From the NCBI RefSeq assembly GCF_000420485.1, contig NZ_ATVA01000014.1, forward strand, positions 248,001 through 312,000: a DNA stretch of 64,000 nt, given 5' to 3'. The DNA comes from Paucidesulfovibrio longus DSM 6739. GTDB lineage: Bacteria > Desulfobacterota > Desulfovibrionia > Desulfovibrionales > Desulfovibrionaceae. The notes under the pieces are model-generated. The model ran no database searches and was not told where the DNA came from. It saw only the letters and a list, made by a program, of their open reading frames with translations. The position numbers and the translations under genes are program-made. Positions 1-8,695 of the stretch are shown here, in pieces; positions within the stretch are counted from its first letter, which is position 1, and every line of letters starts with the position of its first letter.

Positions 1-634
1 CCACCAGGTGGTTGACCGCGCCCAGGGCGAGCAGCGCTTCCGAGGCCAGATCCACGATGCGGCCCTTGGCGATGCCGTCCAGAGTCAGGCCCATGCCGCG
101 TTTGCCCAGGCTCAGGCTGCGCGGCTCGATGTGCAGGGCGGCCATGTCCACCAGGGGCAGCAGTTCGCGGATTTCCTCCTGCGCAACGTGCACCTTGGGG
201 TCGCGCGCCGCCGTGGCCGCGAAGAGATCCAGCACGGGCTTGACCGTGGGGTCGAAGGCGCCGCCGGTCAGGGAATGGAAGTCGCGGGCGTGTTCCAGCA
301 GTCCGCCCAGCTCCGGGGGGCCGCCTTGCAGCGAGCCTTCGGCGTTGAGCACGGAAAGCGGAGAGGCCGCGTCGAAACGGTCGAACAACGGAATCAGGTC
401 GCCCATGCGTTCAAAGGCGCGTCCAACGGCGTCCTCGGCAAAGCCGCGCGAGGAGTGCGCCACGGTCACGGTCACGAAGGTTCCCATGAGCGCACGCGTG
501 CTGCTCACGCAGGGGGTGCCGTTGACCTGCTCGGCGGCAAACGCTGGGCGCGGCGCTGCTTTGGTGGCGGCGAAGAGGGCCAGAGCGGCCCCGGCCTTGA
601 GGAAATCGCGTCGGCTGCTTCCGTTGCGATGCAT
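1..634 (-). CDS. apbE: FAD:protein FMN transferase (ApbE family), 3' end outside window
   Basis: The minus-strand frame opens at an ATG behind a GGAGG site and is still open at the window edge, so about 211 N-terminal residues are visible. The N-terminus carries a twin-arginine signal (SRRDFLKAG followed by an Ala/Leu-rich stretch), so export by Tat is likely. The ApbE signature appears as RALMGTFVTVTV near residue 48, GGAFDPTVKPV near 125 and GIAKGRIVD near 190. ApbE proteins covalently attach FMN to Thr residues of exported or membrane flavoproteins such as RnfG/NqrC-type subunits, using FAD and Mg2+. The catalytic C-terminal part lies outside the window, so integrity cannot be judged. The gene diverges from the VWA/OmpA gene to its right. 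Confidence 0.93.
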   Translation of the reverse strand, partial: MHRNGSSRRDFLKAGAALALFAATKAAPRPAFAAEQVNGTPCVSSTRALMGTFVTVTVAHSSRGFAEDAVGRAFERMGDLIPLFDRFDAASPLSVLNAEGSLQGGPPELGGLLEHARDFHSLTGGAFDPTVKPVLDLFAATAARDPKVHVAQEEIRELLPLVDMAALHIEPRSLSLGKRGMGLTLDGIAKGRIVDLASEALLALGAVNHLV

Positions 635-784
635 GAAACCTCCTCTGGTTGAAGGCCAGTCAGCCTAAAGAATGCGGGCAGCCTTGTCCAGATGCGGAAA
701 GAATCATTCCGCGTTCATCCTCGTGGTTGACCTTGGGACCGTGCCCGTACATAATGAAAAATCGGCAAATCCAGGGAGGTTGCC

Positions 785-1864
785 ATGAAAATGAAATATC
801 CGGTTCCCGGCGCGGCCCTGCTCGTCCTGGCCGCCCTGTTGCTGTTCCCTGCCTTGTCCCAGGCGGAGGACATGATGGTCCGAAAGGCCGACAACGTGTT
901 TTTCTGCGTGGATACGTCCGGCTCCATGATGTCCGACTACCACGGAACAAAGAAGACCGACCTTTCGAGCGCCCGCGAGCTGCTCCAGCGCATGACCGGC
1001 GTCATGCCGGACCTGGGCTACAAGACCGCGCTGTACCGCTTCGCGCCGTATCAGGAACTGCGGCCCCTGGCCCTGCACGACCAGGCCGCGTTCATGGAGG
1101 CCTCCGCGAAGCTGCCGTACGATGTTCCGGTCTTCGGCAACCGCACGCCCCTGGGCGACGGATTGTTCGACCTGGCCTGGCCCATTTCGGCCGTGCCCGG
1201 TCCCTCCGCCGTGATCCTCTTCACGGACGGCGGCCAGAACGAAGGCCCGCTGCCCCAGCCCATTGCCGAGCAGCTCTACGCCAATTACGACATCTGCCTG
1301 CATATCGTCAGCTTCGCGAACACGCCTTCGGAGCAGGCCCAGGTGGACCGTCTGGCCGCGCTGAACCACTGCACGGTGATGGCCTCCGGCGAGGATCTGC
1401 TCAACGACCCGGCCAAGCTGGAAGCCTTTGTGCGCGACGCCCTCTGGGAGATGAAGCCCGCGCCCGCACTGCCCGCACCCGCGCCCGCGCCCAAGCGCGA
1501 GTTCCATACCGTGCGCATGGACCTCTATCTCGAGTTCGACACGAACAAGTCGGAGATCCGTCCGGAATTCCACGACGAAATCGCCAAGCTGGGCGACCTG
1601 ATGAACCGCTATCCCGAAACCACGGCCATGATCGTGGGCTATGCGGACGCGGTGGGTTCCTACGTCTCCAACATCCACCTCTCCGGCGACCGCGCCGCAG
1701 CCGTGCGCGAGTATCTCTCGCAGCAGTTCGGCATCGCGCCGAGCCGTTTGCAGTCCGTGGGCTACGGCGAGAACTTCCCCCTGGGCGACAACTCCTCGGA
1801 AACGGGCCGCCAGCGCAATCGGCGCGTCACGGTATTCGTGACGGGGTGGTTCGTGGAGCAGTAG
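785..1864 (+). CDS. VWA domain plus OmpA-like peptidoglycan-binding protein
   Basis: This is a 359-residue protein with a Sec signal peptide (hydrophobic residues about 8-25, ending in SQA). A von Willebrand A domain follows, with the metal-binding motif D-T-S-G-S at residues 43-47. An Ala/Pro-rich linker near residues 225-240 leads to a C-terminal OmpA-like domain (about 245-355) containing LEFDTNKSEIRP and the typical NRRV ending. The product is expected in the periplasm or outer membrane, anchored to peptidoglycan and displaying a VWA ligand-binding module. The start is supported by GGGAGG six bases upstream. The gene is monocistronic and ends at a strong terminator. The exact ligand is unknown. 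Confidence 0.9.
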   Translation: MKMKYPVPGAALLVLAALLLFPALSQAEDMMVRKADNVFFCVDTSGSMMSDYHGTKKTDLSSARELLQRMTGVMPDLGYKTALYRFAPYQELRPLALHDQAAFMEASAKLPYDVPVFGNRTPLGDGLFDLAWPISAVPGPSAVILFTDGGQNEGPLPQPIAEQLYANYDICLHIVSFANTPSEQAQVDRLAALNHCTVMASGEDLLNDPAKLEAFVRDALWEMKPAPALPAPAPAPKREFHTVRMDLYLEFDTNKSEIRPEFHDEIAKLGDLMNRYPETTAMIVGYADAVGSYVSNIHLSGDRAAAVREYLSQQFGIAPSRLQSVGYGENFPLGDNSSETGRQRNRRVTVFVTGWFVEQ

Positions 1865-1896
1865 CCCGCAGCCGCAGCTATAAGACGCATTCAACG

Positions 1897-1934
1897 AAAA
1901 GCGCGCTCCGGATTCGATCCTGGGCGCGCTTTTT
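1897..1934. terminator. Bidirectional intrinsic terminator
   Basis: The arms AAAAGCGCGC and GCGCGCTTTT flank a 17-base loop. The hairpin lies between the convergent VWA/OmpA gene and glycosyltransferase gene, and T runs are present for both directions. Confidence 0.85.
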
Positions 1935-1959
1935 CATGGTCCTGCGTTCCGGGGAGGGC

Positions 1960-3666
1960 TTACGATTCCAGCAGCCGCCGAATCCGGCCCGAAGGATCGC
2001 GTCCGGCAAGGGCCGAAAGCAGCCGGGCCTCGGCTCCCTGGGCGCGCGCCAGCTTCAACGCCAGTTGCAGCTCCTCGCGTCCGGCCTCGATGCGGAAGGC
2101 GCGCAGATTGACCAGTCCGGCCTCCAGGCCCAGCCGCCAATCCTCGCGGCGATGCAGCGTCAGGGTCGAGAGAAGTCCCAGACGGGCGTGCTCCTGACCG
2201 GGCAGGGAGGCGAACAGGGCGTCAGTCTGGCGCACGAGGTCCAGGTCCGCGGGTGCCTCCAACAGCGCCAGGGCCAGGCAGTCCGCAGCCGAGGAGGGCA
2301 CGTGCCGCTGCTCATGGAAGACGAAGCCCGCGTTCACGGCCACTCCGGCCTTGCGCAGCGCTCCGGCCCAAAGCCGCACCAGGTTCGCCCCTGCATCCGT
2401 CTCGGCCGGGCGGTGCGTGCGGCCGTTGCGCATCTGTCCCTGCGCGTGGCGCAGCCAGAAGGCCCTGGCGTAGTCCGGCAGTCCGGCGCTGCGCGCGGCC
2501 AGGCTGGCGGCGGCGTTGACCTCCAGGCTGGCCGCGTGGACGCCCTGGGCCAGCAGGCCGTGCAGTTCCGCGGCCAGGTCGTCCTGTTTTCCTTCTTCCG
2601 CCAGCAGGCGCAGGCGCAGGGCGCAGCAGGCGGGCTCGGCTTCGTTGCGGCGCAGCGCGGCCAGAATCGGCTCCAGGTCCGCGTCCAGGCGTCCTGCCCG
2701 GCGCAGTTGCGCGGCGGCCGCCGCGAGCCAGGCGTCGGCCTCCCTCCCTTTGGCCGCCACGAGCGGAGCGTCCCGCAGCGCGCGGACCAGGGTCGCGGCC
2801 CTGTGTTCGGGCTGATGCTCGGCGCGAAGCCGTTCCCATCCGGCGCGGGCCACGGCCGTGGCCTGCCGCTCGTGGGCAAGATAAAAATCCAGGAGTTCGA
2901 GAAGTTCCAGGGCGTCGCCGTAGCAGAGCGTTTCCCTGCCGGGTTCGAAAAGCTCGTCCTGTTCCGGGCCGAGGTTCTGGCCTGCCACGAGGCAGCCGAA
3001 CCGCGCGGCCTCGAAAAGCCGGAAATTGACCTCGCCGAGGATGGATTCGTTGGGCACGATGCGGGTCTGGGCATAGAGTCGGGCCATTCCCGCGGGATCA
3101 AGATCCTGGGCGTGGACGAAGTCCGGGCCGAAGCGCTCCTTCAGGATGTGCACGAAGCGCATCCGGGCCGGGCGTTCCGGGGTCACGCGGCCCACGAAGG
3201 CCAGCGGGGTTTCGCGTTCCGCCCAGGGGTGCCATTCTCCGGCCCGCGCGTACCAGGGCAGGCGGACGACGTTCGGGGCGCCATGGCGGGCGAGATCGGG
3301 CAGCCAGCGCCGCTGCGTCGAGAAAACCACGTCGAAGAGCCGGGAATAGCAGGACTGCCAGAAGGCGTTCAGGTGCGGGTCCACGGCCCAGAACGCCTTG
3401 ATGCAGTCCAGTTCGCCCAGGCCCGCGAGCAGCACGCGGGGCAGCAGGATTTCCTGCTGGAGAATGGCGTCGGGCTGAAAGCCGGCCTGATCGAGCAGGG
3501 CGGGCAGGTGCGGGCTCGCGCCCGGCAACGGCGCGAGGTGCAGCACCTCGTGGCCCTGATCCGCCAGGGCGCTGCGGATGGCCGGGGAAACGCTCACGCA
3601 GCAGATGCGCAGCGGCTCGGCAACGGGGTCGGCCCGCCGGTCGTCCTGGGTCGGGTTTTCGGACAT
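1960..3666 (-). CDS. CgeB-like glycosyltransferase family protein (DUF3880 / glycosyl transferase 1-type)
   Basis: This is a predicted 568-residue cytoplasmic protein. The middle part has the CgeB/DUF3880 pattern (FWAVDPHLNAFW, then PLAFVGRVTPERPARM). It is followed by a GT-B donor-binding half with VNFRLFEAARFGCLVAGQN and an acidic ELFEPG segment. The C-terminal third is helical and Leu/Ala-rich and looks like a TPR-type or accessory region. I place the start at the ATG at 3666 because the residues upstream in the same frame are Arg/Pro-rich and lie over a probable leader. Its neighbour across the divergent gap is a FlgM-like gene. A role in flagellin or surface glycosylation is therefore plausible, but that is inference only. 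Confidence 0.8.
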   Translation of the reverse strand: MSENPTQDDRRADPVAEPLRICCVSVSPAIRSALADQGHEVLHLAPLPGASPHLPALLDQAGFQPDAILQQEILLPRVLLAGLGELDCIKAFWAVDPHLNAFWQSCYSRLFDVVFSTQRRWLPDLARHGAPNVVRLPWYARAGEWHPWAERETPLAFVGRVTPERPARMRFVHILKERFGPDFVHAQDLDPAGMARLYAQTRIVPNESILGEVNFRLFEAARFGCLVAGQNLGPEQDELFEPGRETLCYGDALELLELLDFYLAHERQATAVARAGWERLRAEHQPEHRAATLVRALRDAPLVAAKGREADAWLAAAAAQLRRAGRLDADLEPILAALRRNEAEPACCALRLRLLAEEGKQDDLAAELHGLLAQGVHAASLEVNAAASLAARSAGLPDYARAFWLRHAQGQMRNGRTHRPAETDAGANLVRLWAGALRKAGVAVNAGFVFHEQRHVPSSAADCLALALLEAPADLDLVRQTDALFASLPGQEHARLGLLSTLTLHRREDWRLGLEAGLVNLRAFRIEAGREELQLALKLARAQGAEARLLSALAGRDPSGRIRRLLES

Positions 3667-3854
3667 GCTTCCGTGTATAGCCGCTGCGGCGGGCGCGGGC
3701 AATGCGCAAGAAAAGGCCGGGCGAACAGAGCGGCGGCGAATCGCGAAATTGTCCGGAACCCGTCGGCGCCGGAAAGCGAACAATAGCGGGACCATGGCTT
3801 TGCTTCAAAGACAAGATACTGATTTTCAAGATAAAGAAAAAAAGGGGGCGAACC

Positions 3855-3881
3855 TAATCTCCCCCCCCTCGCGGCCGATAA
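3855..3881 (+). promoter_or_regulatory. Sigma-28 (FliA)-type promoter upstream of the FlgM-like gene
   Basis: The octamer GCCGATAA at 3874-3881 equals the sigma-28 -10 consensus exactly. TAAT at 3855-3858 sits where the TAAA of the -35 element belongs (15 bases between). It points at the FlgM-like gene 158 bases downstream, which in other motile bacteria is under FliA control. The -10 match is what I see; the sigma factor assignment is inference. Confidence 0.6.
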
Positions 3882-3972
3882 GAAGACCACGGCGGTTTCC
3901 CTTTGCAGGAAATCGCCACGGGCGGGCCGAGACCATCCGCCTGCGCGGAGCGATACGGATGTCGCTTCGGAT

Positions 3973-4009
3973 CCCAGGGAAGGGGCCCCTGGGGGGAGGG
4001 TATCCCCCC
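3973..4009 (+). promoter_or_regulatory. Two mutually exclusive leader hairpins ahead of the FlgM-like gene
   Basis: CCCAGGG (3973-3979) can pair with CCCTGGG (3987-3993). GGGGGGA (3991-3997) can pair with TCCCCCC (4003-4009). The two stems share bases 3991-3993, so only one can form in full. They end 17 bases before the GGAGGGG ribosome site. No known riboswitch class was recognised. Confidence 0.4.
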
Positions 4010-4038
4010 TTCAGGGCAACGCGTTACGGAGGGGCAGA

Positions 4039-4254
4039 ATGCACGATTGGATCGACCTGGACGCGCACCGCCGCGCCCGGCAGGACGAAATAGACGCGGC
4101 CAAGTGGCAGCGCGGCCGCGAATCCGGGCAGGAGAATCTCCGGCGCGAGGACAAGCTCCGCCGTCTCAAGGAAGAGATTCGCGCCGGAACCTACAAGGCG
4201 GACATCAAGGACATCGCCATGCAGCTGGCCGCAGCCATGGATCCGATGAGCTGA
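4039..4254 (+). CDS. flgM: FlgM-like anti-sigma-28 factor
   Basis: This short 71-residue protein has a C-terminal half (about residues 36-68, with LKEEIRAGTYKADIKDIAMQL) that matches the conserved sigma-28-binding region of FlgM: an R-x-G-x-Y-K-x-D core followed by an amphipathic helix. The N-terminal half is charged and probably disordered, as in FlgM. FlgM holds FliA inactive until the flagellar export apparatus secretes it. The start is fixed by GGAGGGG six bases upstream. The protein is shorter than typical FlgM (about 95-100 residues), so it could be a second, FlgM-like copy. The upstream sigma-28-like promoter supports the assignment. Confidence 0.72.
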   Translation: MHDWIDLDAHRRARQDEIDAAKWQRGRESGQENLRREDKLRRLKEEIRAGTYKADIKDIAMQLAAAMDPMS

Positions 4255-4565
4255 AAAGCCTTTCTTGCGATTTGCGATAGCTTTCCGATAATCCGCAGCG
4301 TTCGCAGCGGAAAAAAACACCCGTCCAACCAGCCGCCGATGCGGACGAAGCCAGGAAGAGCGAGCCTTTTCCGGTTCTCGTCACCTGCTTTTAACTTTCC
4401 CGGCAACCCGCTTTCATGCTACGTCTAGAGCAACTTTAGAACTTCTTTCAAGGGGGAAGGCCGCTTGAAATACTTTGTCTAGACTCTTGGCGAGGTCCGG
4501 CCCCGTGATTTCCGCGCGCATGCTTCGCTCGAAGCAGCCGACACTTTACAACGGAGCGGTAAGAC
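4255..4565. other. Intergenic region upstream of the PhoH gene
   Basis: No gene is seen in these 311 bases. The heptamer GTCTAGA occurs twice (4423-4429 and 4477-4483). A weak promoter-like pair, TTAACT and CATGCT, lies about 18 bases apart near 4391-4420. The hairpin near 4296 is followed by A residues and so is not a terminator for the plus strand. Confidence 0.4.
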
Positions 4566-5768
4566 ATGGCTGAAAAGCGATTCGTCCTCGATACCAACGT
4601 CCTGATCGAGAACCCCAAGTGCATCGCCGCGCTGCGCAATGGTCAGGAAAACAAGATCCACGTCCCGTACACCGTCCTCTCCGAACTCGATCGCCTCAAG
4701 AAAGACGCCCGCATCGGGCATGTTGTCAGCCAGGCCGTGCAGACCCTGCTGCGCGACGAGCTGGTCCGGGTCATGGATCCTGTTTTCGCGAAGGATCTGC
4801 ACGACGAGTGCTTTGACGACAGGATCCTCAAGGAGGTGGGCAACGCCGAGAAGAGCGGCGAGCTGTCCGAGCCCATCCTGATCACCAACGACCGCATCCT
4901 CCAGCTCAAGGCCAAGGTCTACGGAATCGCGTGCGAGGGGTACCGCGATTCCGATCCTTTCCGGTCCGAATCGCAGCGCTATACGGGCTTTCTTGAAGAA
5001 GGGGACGACCCCGTGGCCAACAGCTTCGTCTGGGAGGCGGGCACCCCCGTGTTCCACGGCCCGGACGGCCCCCGGCCCGTGACCTGGCAGAACGAGGTCT
5101 GGGGCGTGCGGCCGCGCAGCGTCTACCAGAACCTCGCCCTGGAGCTGCTGCTGCACCCGGACATCGACCTCGTCTCCATCCAGTCCGAGGCGGGCTACGG
5201 CAAGACCTTCCTGGCCCTGGCCGCGGCCCTGTTCCTGACGCTGGAGAAGAAGGACAATCCCTACCGCAAGATCTACCTGGTCAAGCCCGTGGTGGAAATC
5301 GGCTCCAAGCTGGGCTACCTGCCCGGCGACGTGGAAGAGAAGATGCTGCCCTACGTGCGCTACGTGCACGACCTGCTGCTCAAGCTCCACGACCTTCGCC
5401 CGGCCAACCGCGTCTTCCTGGACCCGGCCTCGGAAAACCTGCGCCTGAACCCCAAGCGCTTCGAGGTCCAGCCCATCGCCTTCATCCGGGGCATGAACAT
5501 CGAGAACGCCGTGGTCATCATCGACGAGATGCAGAACCTCTCGCGCGGGGAAACGCGCGCCCTGCTCACGCGCATGGGCGAGGGGGTCAAGTGCATCTGC
5601 CTGGGCGACACCCGCCAGGTGGACCACCCCTACCTGAACGAATCCAACAACGGCCTGAACTGGGTGGTCAAGAAGCTCAAGGGCTTCCGGAACTACGCCC
5701 ACATCGTGCTCAAGGGCGAGCGCTCGCGCGGGCCCATCACGGACATGGTGCTCAAGAGCAAGCTCTAG
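4566..5768 (+). CDS. PhoH family ATPase with N-terminal PIN domain (YlaK type)
   Basis: This 400-residue cytoplasmic protein has an N-terminal PIN domain (FVLDTNVLIENPK at residues 6-18, with acidic residues typical of the nuclease site). A C-terminal PhoH P-loop domain follows, with Walker A EAGYGKT near residue 207 and Walker B VVIIDEMQNLS near residue 316. PIN-PhoH proteins are linked to RNA cleavage and unwinding, and the Mycobacterium homologue is an RNA helicase/nuclease. Length and domain order are normal for the family. A GGAG site about ten bases upstream supports the start. A strong hairpin follows the stop. Confidence 0.93.
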   Translation: MAEKRFVLDTNVLIENPKCIAALRNGQENKIHVPYTVLSELDRLKKDARIGHVVSQAVQTLLRDELVRVMDPVFAKDLHDECFDDRILKEVGNAEKSGELSEPILITNDRILQLKAKVYGIACEGYRDSDPFRSESQRYTGFLEEGDDPVANSFVWEAGTPVFHGPDGPRPVTWQNEVWGVRPRSVYQNLALELLLHPDIDLVSIQSEAGYGKTFLALAAALFLTLEKKDNPYRKIYLVKPVVEIGSKLGYLPGDVEEKMLPYVRYVHDLLLKLHDLRPANRVFLDPASENLRLNPKRFEVQPIAFIRGMNIENAVVIIDEMQNLSRGETRALLTRMGEGVKCICLGDTRQVDHPYLNESNNGLNWVVKKLKGFRNYAHIVLKGERSRGPITDMVLKSKL

Positions 5769-5789
5769 CGCGTCAAAAGCATCGCACAG

Positions 5790-5823
5790 CCCCTGGATGT
5801 CGGAGCAAATCCGCATCCAGGGG
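5790..5823 (+). terminator. Strong hairpin after the PhoH gene
   Basis: CCCCTGGATG pairs perfectly with CATCCAGGGG, with an inner CGGA/TCCG stem and a five-base loop. No T run follows directly, so it may be a mRNA 3'-end stabiliser or a weak terminator. Confidence 0.6.
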
Positions 5824-5923
5824 CCGCCGCTGGCGCCGCCGGGGATTGGCCTTGTATTTTTCGGCGTATTCTGGCAAGCAGGGCTGGTCGTTACAGAACC
5901 TGCCCAAGCGAGCGCAAGCAATC

Positions 5924-6340
5924 ATGATAGACAGCAAATCCCACGGCGGAGGGGGCATTTTCCCCACCTCCATCAGCCGCACGCAATGCCGCGACACCGG
6001 CATGGCCATGACCCTGATCGCCCTGATCGCGGCCGCGGCCACGCACCAACCCGTCTGGACATACGCGGCCATCGGAGCCCTCGTGGTCACCATGACCGTT
6101 CCCGCGGCCTTCAAGCCGCTGGGCTACCTCTGGTTCGGCCTGTCCGGGCTCATGGGCGCGGTGGTTTCCCGGGTTCTGCTCACCGTGCTCTTTTTCGTGC
6201 TGGTCACGCCCGTGGGGCTCTGGCGGCGCGCCATGGGCAAGGACACGCTGCGGCTGCGCCAGTGGAAAAACGGCAAGGGTTCGGTCTTTGTCGCCCGCGA
6301 CCACACCTACGCCCCCCAGGACGTGGAACAACCTTTCTAA
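5924..6340 (+). CDS. SxtJ-like small membrane protein
   Basis: This 138-residue protein has three or four hydrophobic segments (about residues 27-42, 46-62, 67-82 and 85-105). The layout ends in a conserved basic tail with DTLRLRQWKNGKGS, as in the SxtJ family. SxtJ proteins sit next to carbamoyltransferases in polysaccharide and natural-product clusters; their biochemical role is not established. The start was chosen at the ATG directly before the MIDSKSHGGGG segment, because the longer upstream frame overlaps the PhoH gene. It forms an apparent operon with the next two genes (gaps of 24 and 23 bases). Confidence 0.82.
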   Translation: MIDSKSHGGGGIFPTSISRTQCRDTGMAMTLIALIAAAATHQPVWTYAAIGALVVTMTVPAAFKPLGYLWFGLSGLMGAVVSRVLLTVLFFVLVTPVGLWRRAMGKDTLRLRQWKNGKGSVFVARDHTYAPQDVEQPF

Positions 6341-6364
6341 AATCGGAATCAACGGAGTCTCGAT

Positions 6365-6514
6365 ATGGATTTCATTCGTGATCTCTGGGCCTTCCTCAAG
6401 GTCCGCAAGAAGTTCTGGCTGCTGCCGATCCTGCTTACGCTGCTGCTCTTCGGCGCACTGATCGTTTTTGCGGGCGGTTCGGCCATCGGTCCGTTCATCT
6501 ACACCATCTTCTAG
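6365..6514 (+). CDS. DUF5989 small membrane protein
   Basis: This 49-residue protein begins MDFIRDLWAFLKVRKKFW and continues with one transmembrane helix (about residues 19-37) and a short tail ending FIYTIF. The pattern matches the DUF5989 family, whose members lie between sxtJ-like and carbamoyltransferase genes. A GGAG site lies about nine bases upstream. The function is unknown; its constant position suggests a membrane partner of the carbamoyltransferase. Confidence 0.85.
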   Translation: MDFIRDLWAFLKVRKKFWLLPILLTLLLFGALIVFAGGSAIGPFIYTIF

Positions 6515-6537
6515 CAACCTCTTCAGGGAGCGACGCC

Positions 6538-8397
6538 ATGTCCGAGGCGATTCTCGGCCTCTCGGCATATTACCACGATTCCGCGGCGGTCCTGCTGGTG
6601 GATGGCCGCATCGTGGCCGCCGCCCAGGAGGAGCGCTTCACGCGCAAGAAGCACGACCCGGACTTTCCGGCCAAGGCCGCGGCCTATGTGCTCAAGGAGG
6701 GCGGACTCTCCCTCGGCGACATCGACGCGGTGGCCTTCTACGACAAGCCCTACCTCAAGTTCGAGCGGCTCATGGAAACCTACCACGGTTTCGCGCCGCG
6801 CGGGCTGACGAGCTTCCTGTCGGCCATTCCGGTCTGGATCCGCGAGAAGCTCTTCATGCGCAAGATGCTCCACGAGGAGCTGGCCAAGCTCGGCAAGAGC
6901 CGGCCGCGCATCCTCTTCCCGGAGCACCACCTCTCCCACGCGGCCAGCGCCTTCTACCCCTCGCCCTTTGACGAGGCCGCCATCCTGACCGTGGACGGCG
7001 TGGGCGAATGGGCCACCACGACCATCAGCACCGGGCGCGGCAAGGACATCACCGTCCACCGCGAGCTGCACTTCCCGCACTCCCTGGGCCTGCTCTATTC
7101 GGCCTTCACCGCGTTTTGCGGCTTCAAGGTCAACAGCGGCGAGTACAAGCTCATGGGCCTCGCGCCCTACGGCAACCCCTCGGCCCCGCGCGTGGAGGAA
7201 TGGAAGGCCCGCATCCTGGACGAGCTGGTGGACCTGCGCGAAGACGGATCCCTGCTGCTGAACATGGACTACTTCGACTACGCCACGGGCCTGACCATGT
7301 GCCGCAACGAGAAGTGGGCCGCGCTCTTCGGCATTCCCGCGCGCCGGCCAGAGAGCGAGATCGGCCAGGAATACATGGACATGGCCCTGGCCATCCAGCA
7401 GCTCACCGAGGACATCGTCTTCCGCCTGGCGGAAACCGCCCGCGAGCTGACCGGGTGCGAAAATCTCTGCATGGCCGGCGGCGTTGCGCTCAACTGCGTG
7501 GCCAACGGCAAGCTGCTGCGGCGCGGCACCTTCAAGGACATCTGGATTCAGCCCGCGGCGGGCGATGCGGGCGGCGCCCTGGGCGCGGCCTACGCGGCCC
7601 ACCACATCTGGCGCGGACACGAGCGCCCCTCGCCGGAAGGCAAGGACGCCATGCGCGGCGCCTACCTGGGTCCGAACTTCGGACCGGAAGCCTGCCGCCG
7701 CGTGGGCATCAAGTTCAGCGCGCCCTACAGGGAATATGCGGACTTCGGAGAGCTTTGCTCCACCGTGGCCGGGCTCCTGGCCGAGGGCAACGCCATCGGC
7801 TGGTTCCAGGGCCGCATGGAGTACGGCCCGCGCGCCCTGGGCGGCCGGTCCATCCTGGGCGATCCGCGCCATCCGGAAATGCAGAAGAAGCTCAACCTCA
7901 AGATCAAATACCGCGAGGGCTTCCGGCCTTTTGCGCCGTCCGTGCTCGAGGAGTCCATCCCCGACTACTTCGACCTGGACCGCCCCTCGCCCTACATGCT
8001 CCTGGTAGCCCAGGTGGCGGACGGCCAGCTCAAGCCCCTGCCGGACGGCTACGACCAGATGGCCATGTACGACCGCCTCTACGTGCAGCGCTCGGACATC
8101 CCGGCCATCACCCACGTGGACAACTCCGCCCGCATCCAGAGCGTCAGCCGCGAGACCAATCCGCGCTACTGGGATCTGATCGAGACGTTCCGCAAGGAGC
8201 AGGGCTGCGGCGTGGTGGTCAATACCAGCTTCAACGTGCGCGGCGAGCCCATCGTCTGCACGCCGAAGGACGCCTATACCTGCTTCATGCGCACGGAGAT
8301 GGACTATCTCGTGCTGGGCAACCTGCTCTTCAGCAAGAGCGAGCAGCCCGACTGGAACGAGCAGGGCGACTGGCGCGACCAGTTCGAACTGGATTAG
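6538..8397 (+). CDS. Carbamoyltransferase (NodU/CmcH family)
   Basis: This 619-residue enzyme has the N-terminal ASKHA-like Kae1 fold and C-terminal YrdC-like domain of the O-carbamoyltransferases. It starts with ILGLSAYYHDSAAVLL. The HHLSHAASAFYPSPF metal-binding His motif lies near residue 128, AGGVALNCVANGKL near 316, and MEYGPRALGGRSIL with NTSFNVRGEPIVCTP near the C-terminus. These enzymes transfer a carbamoyl group from carbamoyl phosphate, through a carbamoyl-adenylate, to a sugar or other hydroxyl. With the SxtJ-like and DUF5989 genes it forms a three-gene unit, which suggests modification of a surface glycan. It ends at a strong terminator. Confidence 0.95.
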   Translation: MSEAILGLSAYYHDSAAVLLVDGRIVAAAQEERFTRKKHDPDFPAKAAAYVLKEGGLSLGDIDAVAFYDKPYLKFERLMETYHGFAPRGLTSFLSAIPVWIREKLFMRKMLHEELAKLGKSRPRILFPEHHLSHAASAFYPSPFDEAAILTVDGVGEWATTTISTGRGKDITVHRELHFPHSLGLLYSAFTAFCGFKVNSGEYKLMGLAPYGNPSAPRVEEWKARILDELVDLREDGSLLLNMDYFDYATGLTMCRNEKWAALFGIPARRPESEIGQEYMDMALAIQQLTEDIVFRLAETARELTGCENLCMAGGVALNCVANGKLLRRGTFKDIWIQPAAGDAGGALGAAYAAHHIWRGHERPSPEGKDAMRGAYLGPNFGPEACRRVGIKFSAPYREYADFGELCSTVAGLLAEGNAIGWFQGRMEYGPRALGGRSILGDPRHPEMQKKLNLKIKYREGFRPFAPSVLEESIPDYFDLDRPSPYMLLVAQVADGQLKPLPDGYDQMAMYDRLYVQRSDIPAITHVDNSARIQSVSRETNPRYWDLIETFRKEQGCGVVVNTSFNVRGEPIVCTPKDAYTCFMRTEMDYLVLGNLLFSKSEQPDWNEQGDWRDQFELD

Positions 8398-8430
8398 AAT
8401 CGGCCGGAGCGGTCTTGGCTCCGCTTCAAG

Positions 8431-8473
8431 AGCCCGGCTTCCTGGCGAGAGCGTCCAGGGAGCCGGGCTTTTT
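8431..8473 (+). terminator. Intrinsic terminator of the carbamoyltransferase operon
   Basis: AGCCCGGCT plus CCTGG pairs with CCAGG plus AGCCGGGCT around a short loop and is followed by five T. The remaining bases up to 8695 hold only a possible promoter (TTGTAC and TATTCG, 18 bases apart near 8622-8651). Confidence 0.92.
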
Positions 8474-8695
8474 CGTCTGCTCCGCGCTCGACAAGGCGCG
8501 CCCGCTGTTCTGCTGCTCCCGCAATGCGGAAAAGCGAATCAGGCGGCGTGCCGCGCTTCGCAAGGGCGATGTTTCATGTTGCTGCGGGCCGAATCGGATT
8601 GTGTTTTGCGCGAGATGACAGTTGTACCCATGTGACGGGGTATGCTATTCGAAAGGCGGCCATCCTGCGTCTTTCGACCCGATCCTGGAGGCAGC

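Noticed and set aside
12-668. Plus-strand frames at the left edge
   Set aside because: The minus strand encodes an evident ApbE protein with a Tat signal there.
649-3786. Long plus-strand frame through the VWA gene and the glycosyltransferase gene
   Set aside because: It crosses a strong terminator and is Arg/Gly/Pro-rich; the VWA/OmpA protein in another frame is clearly the real gene.
3840-4038. Possible known riboswitch before the FlgM-like gene
   Set aside because: The G- and C-runs form simple stems; no core of any riboswitch class that I know was found.
4284-4325. Second sigma-28-like box (TCCGATAA) and a TCCGC/GCGGA hairpin
   Set aside because: There is no -35 partner at the right distance, and the hairpin is followed by A residues, so neither a promoter nor a terminator is supported.
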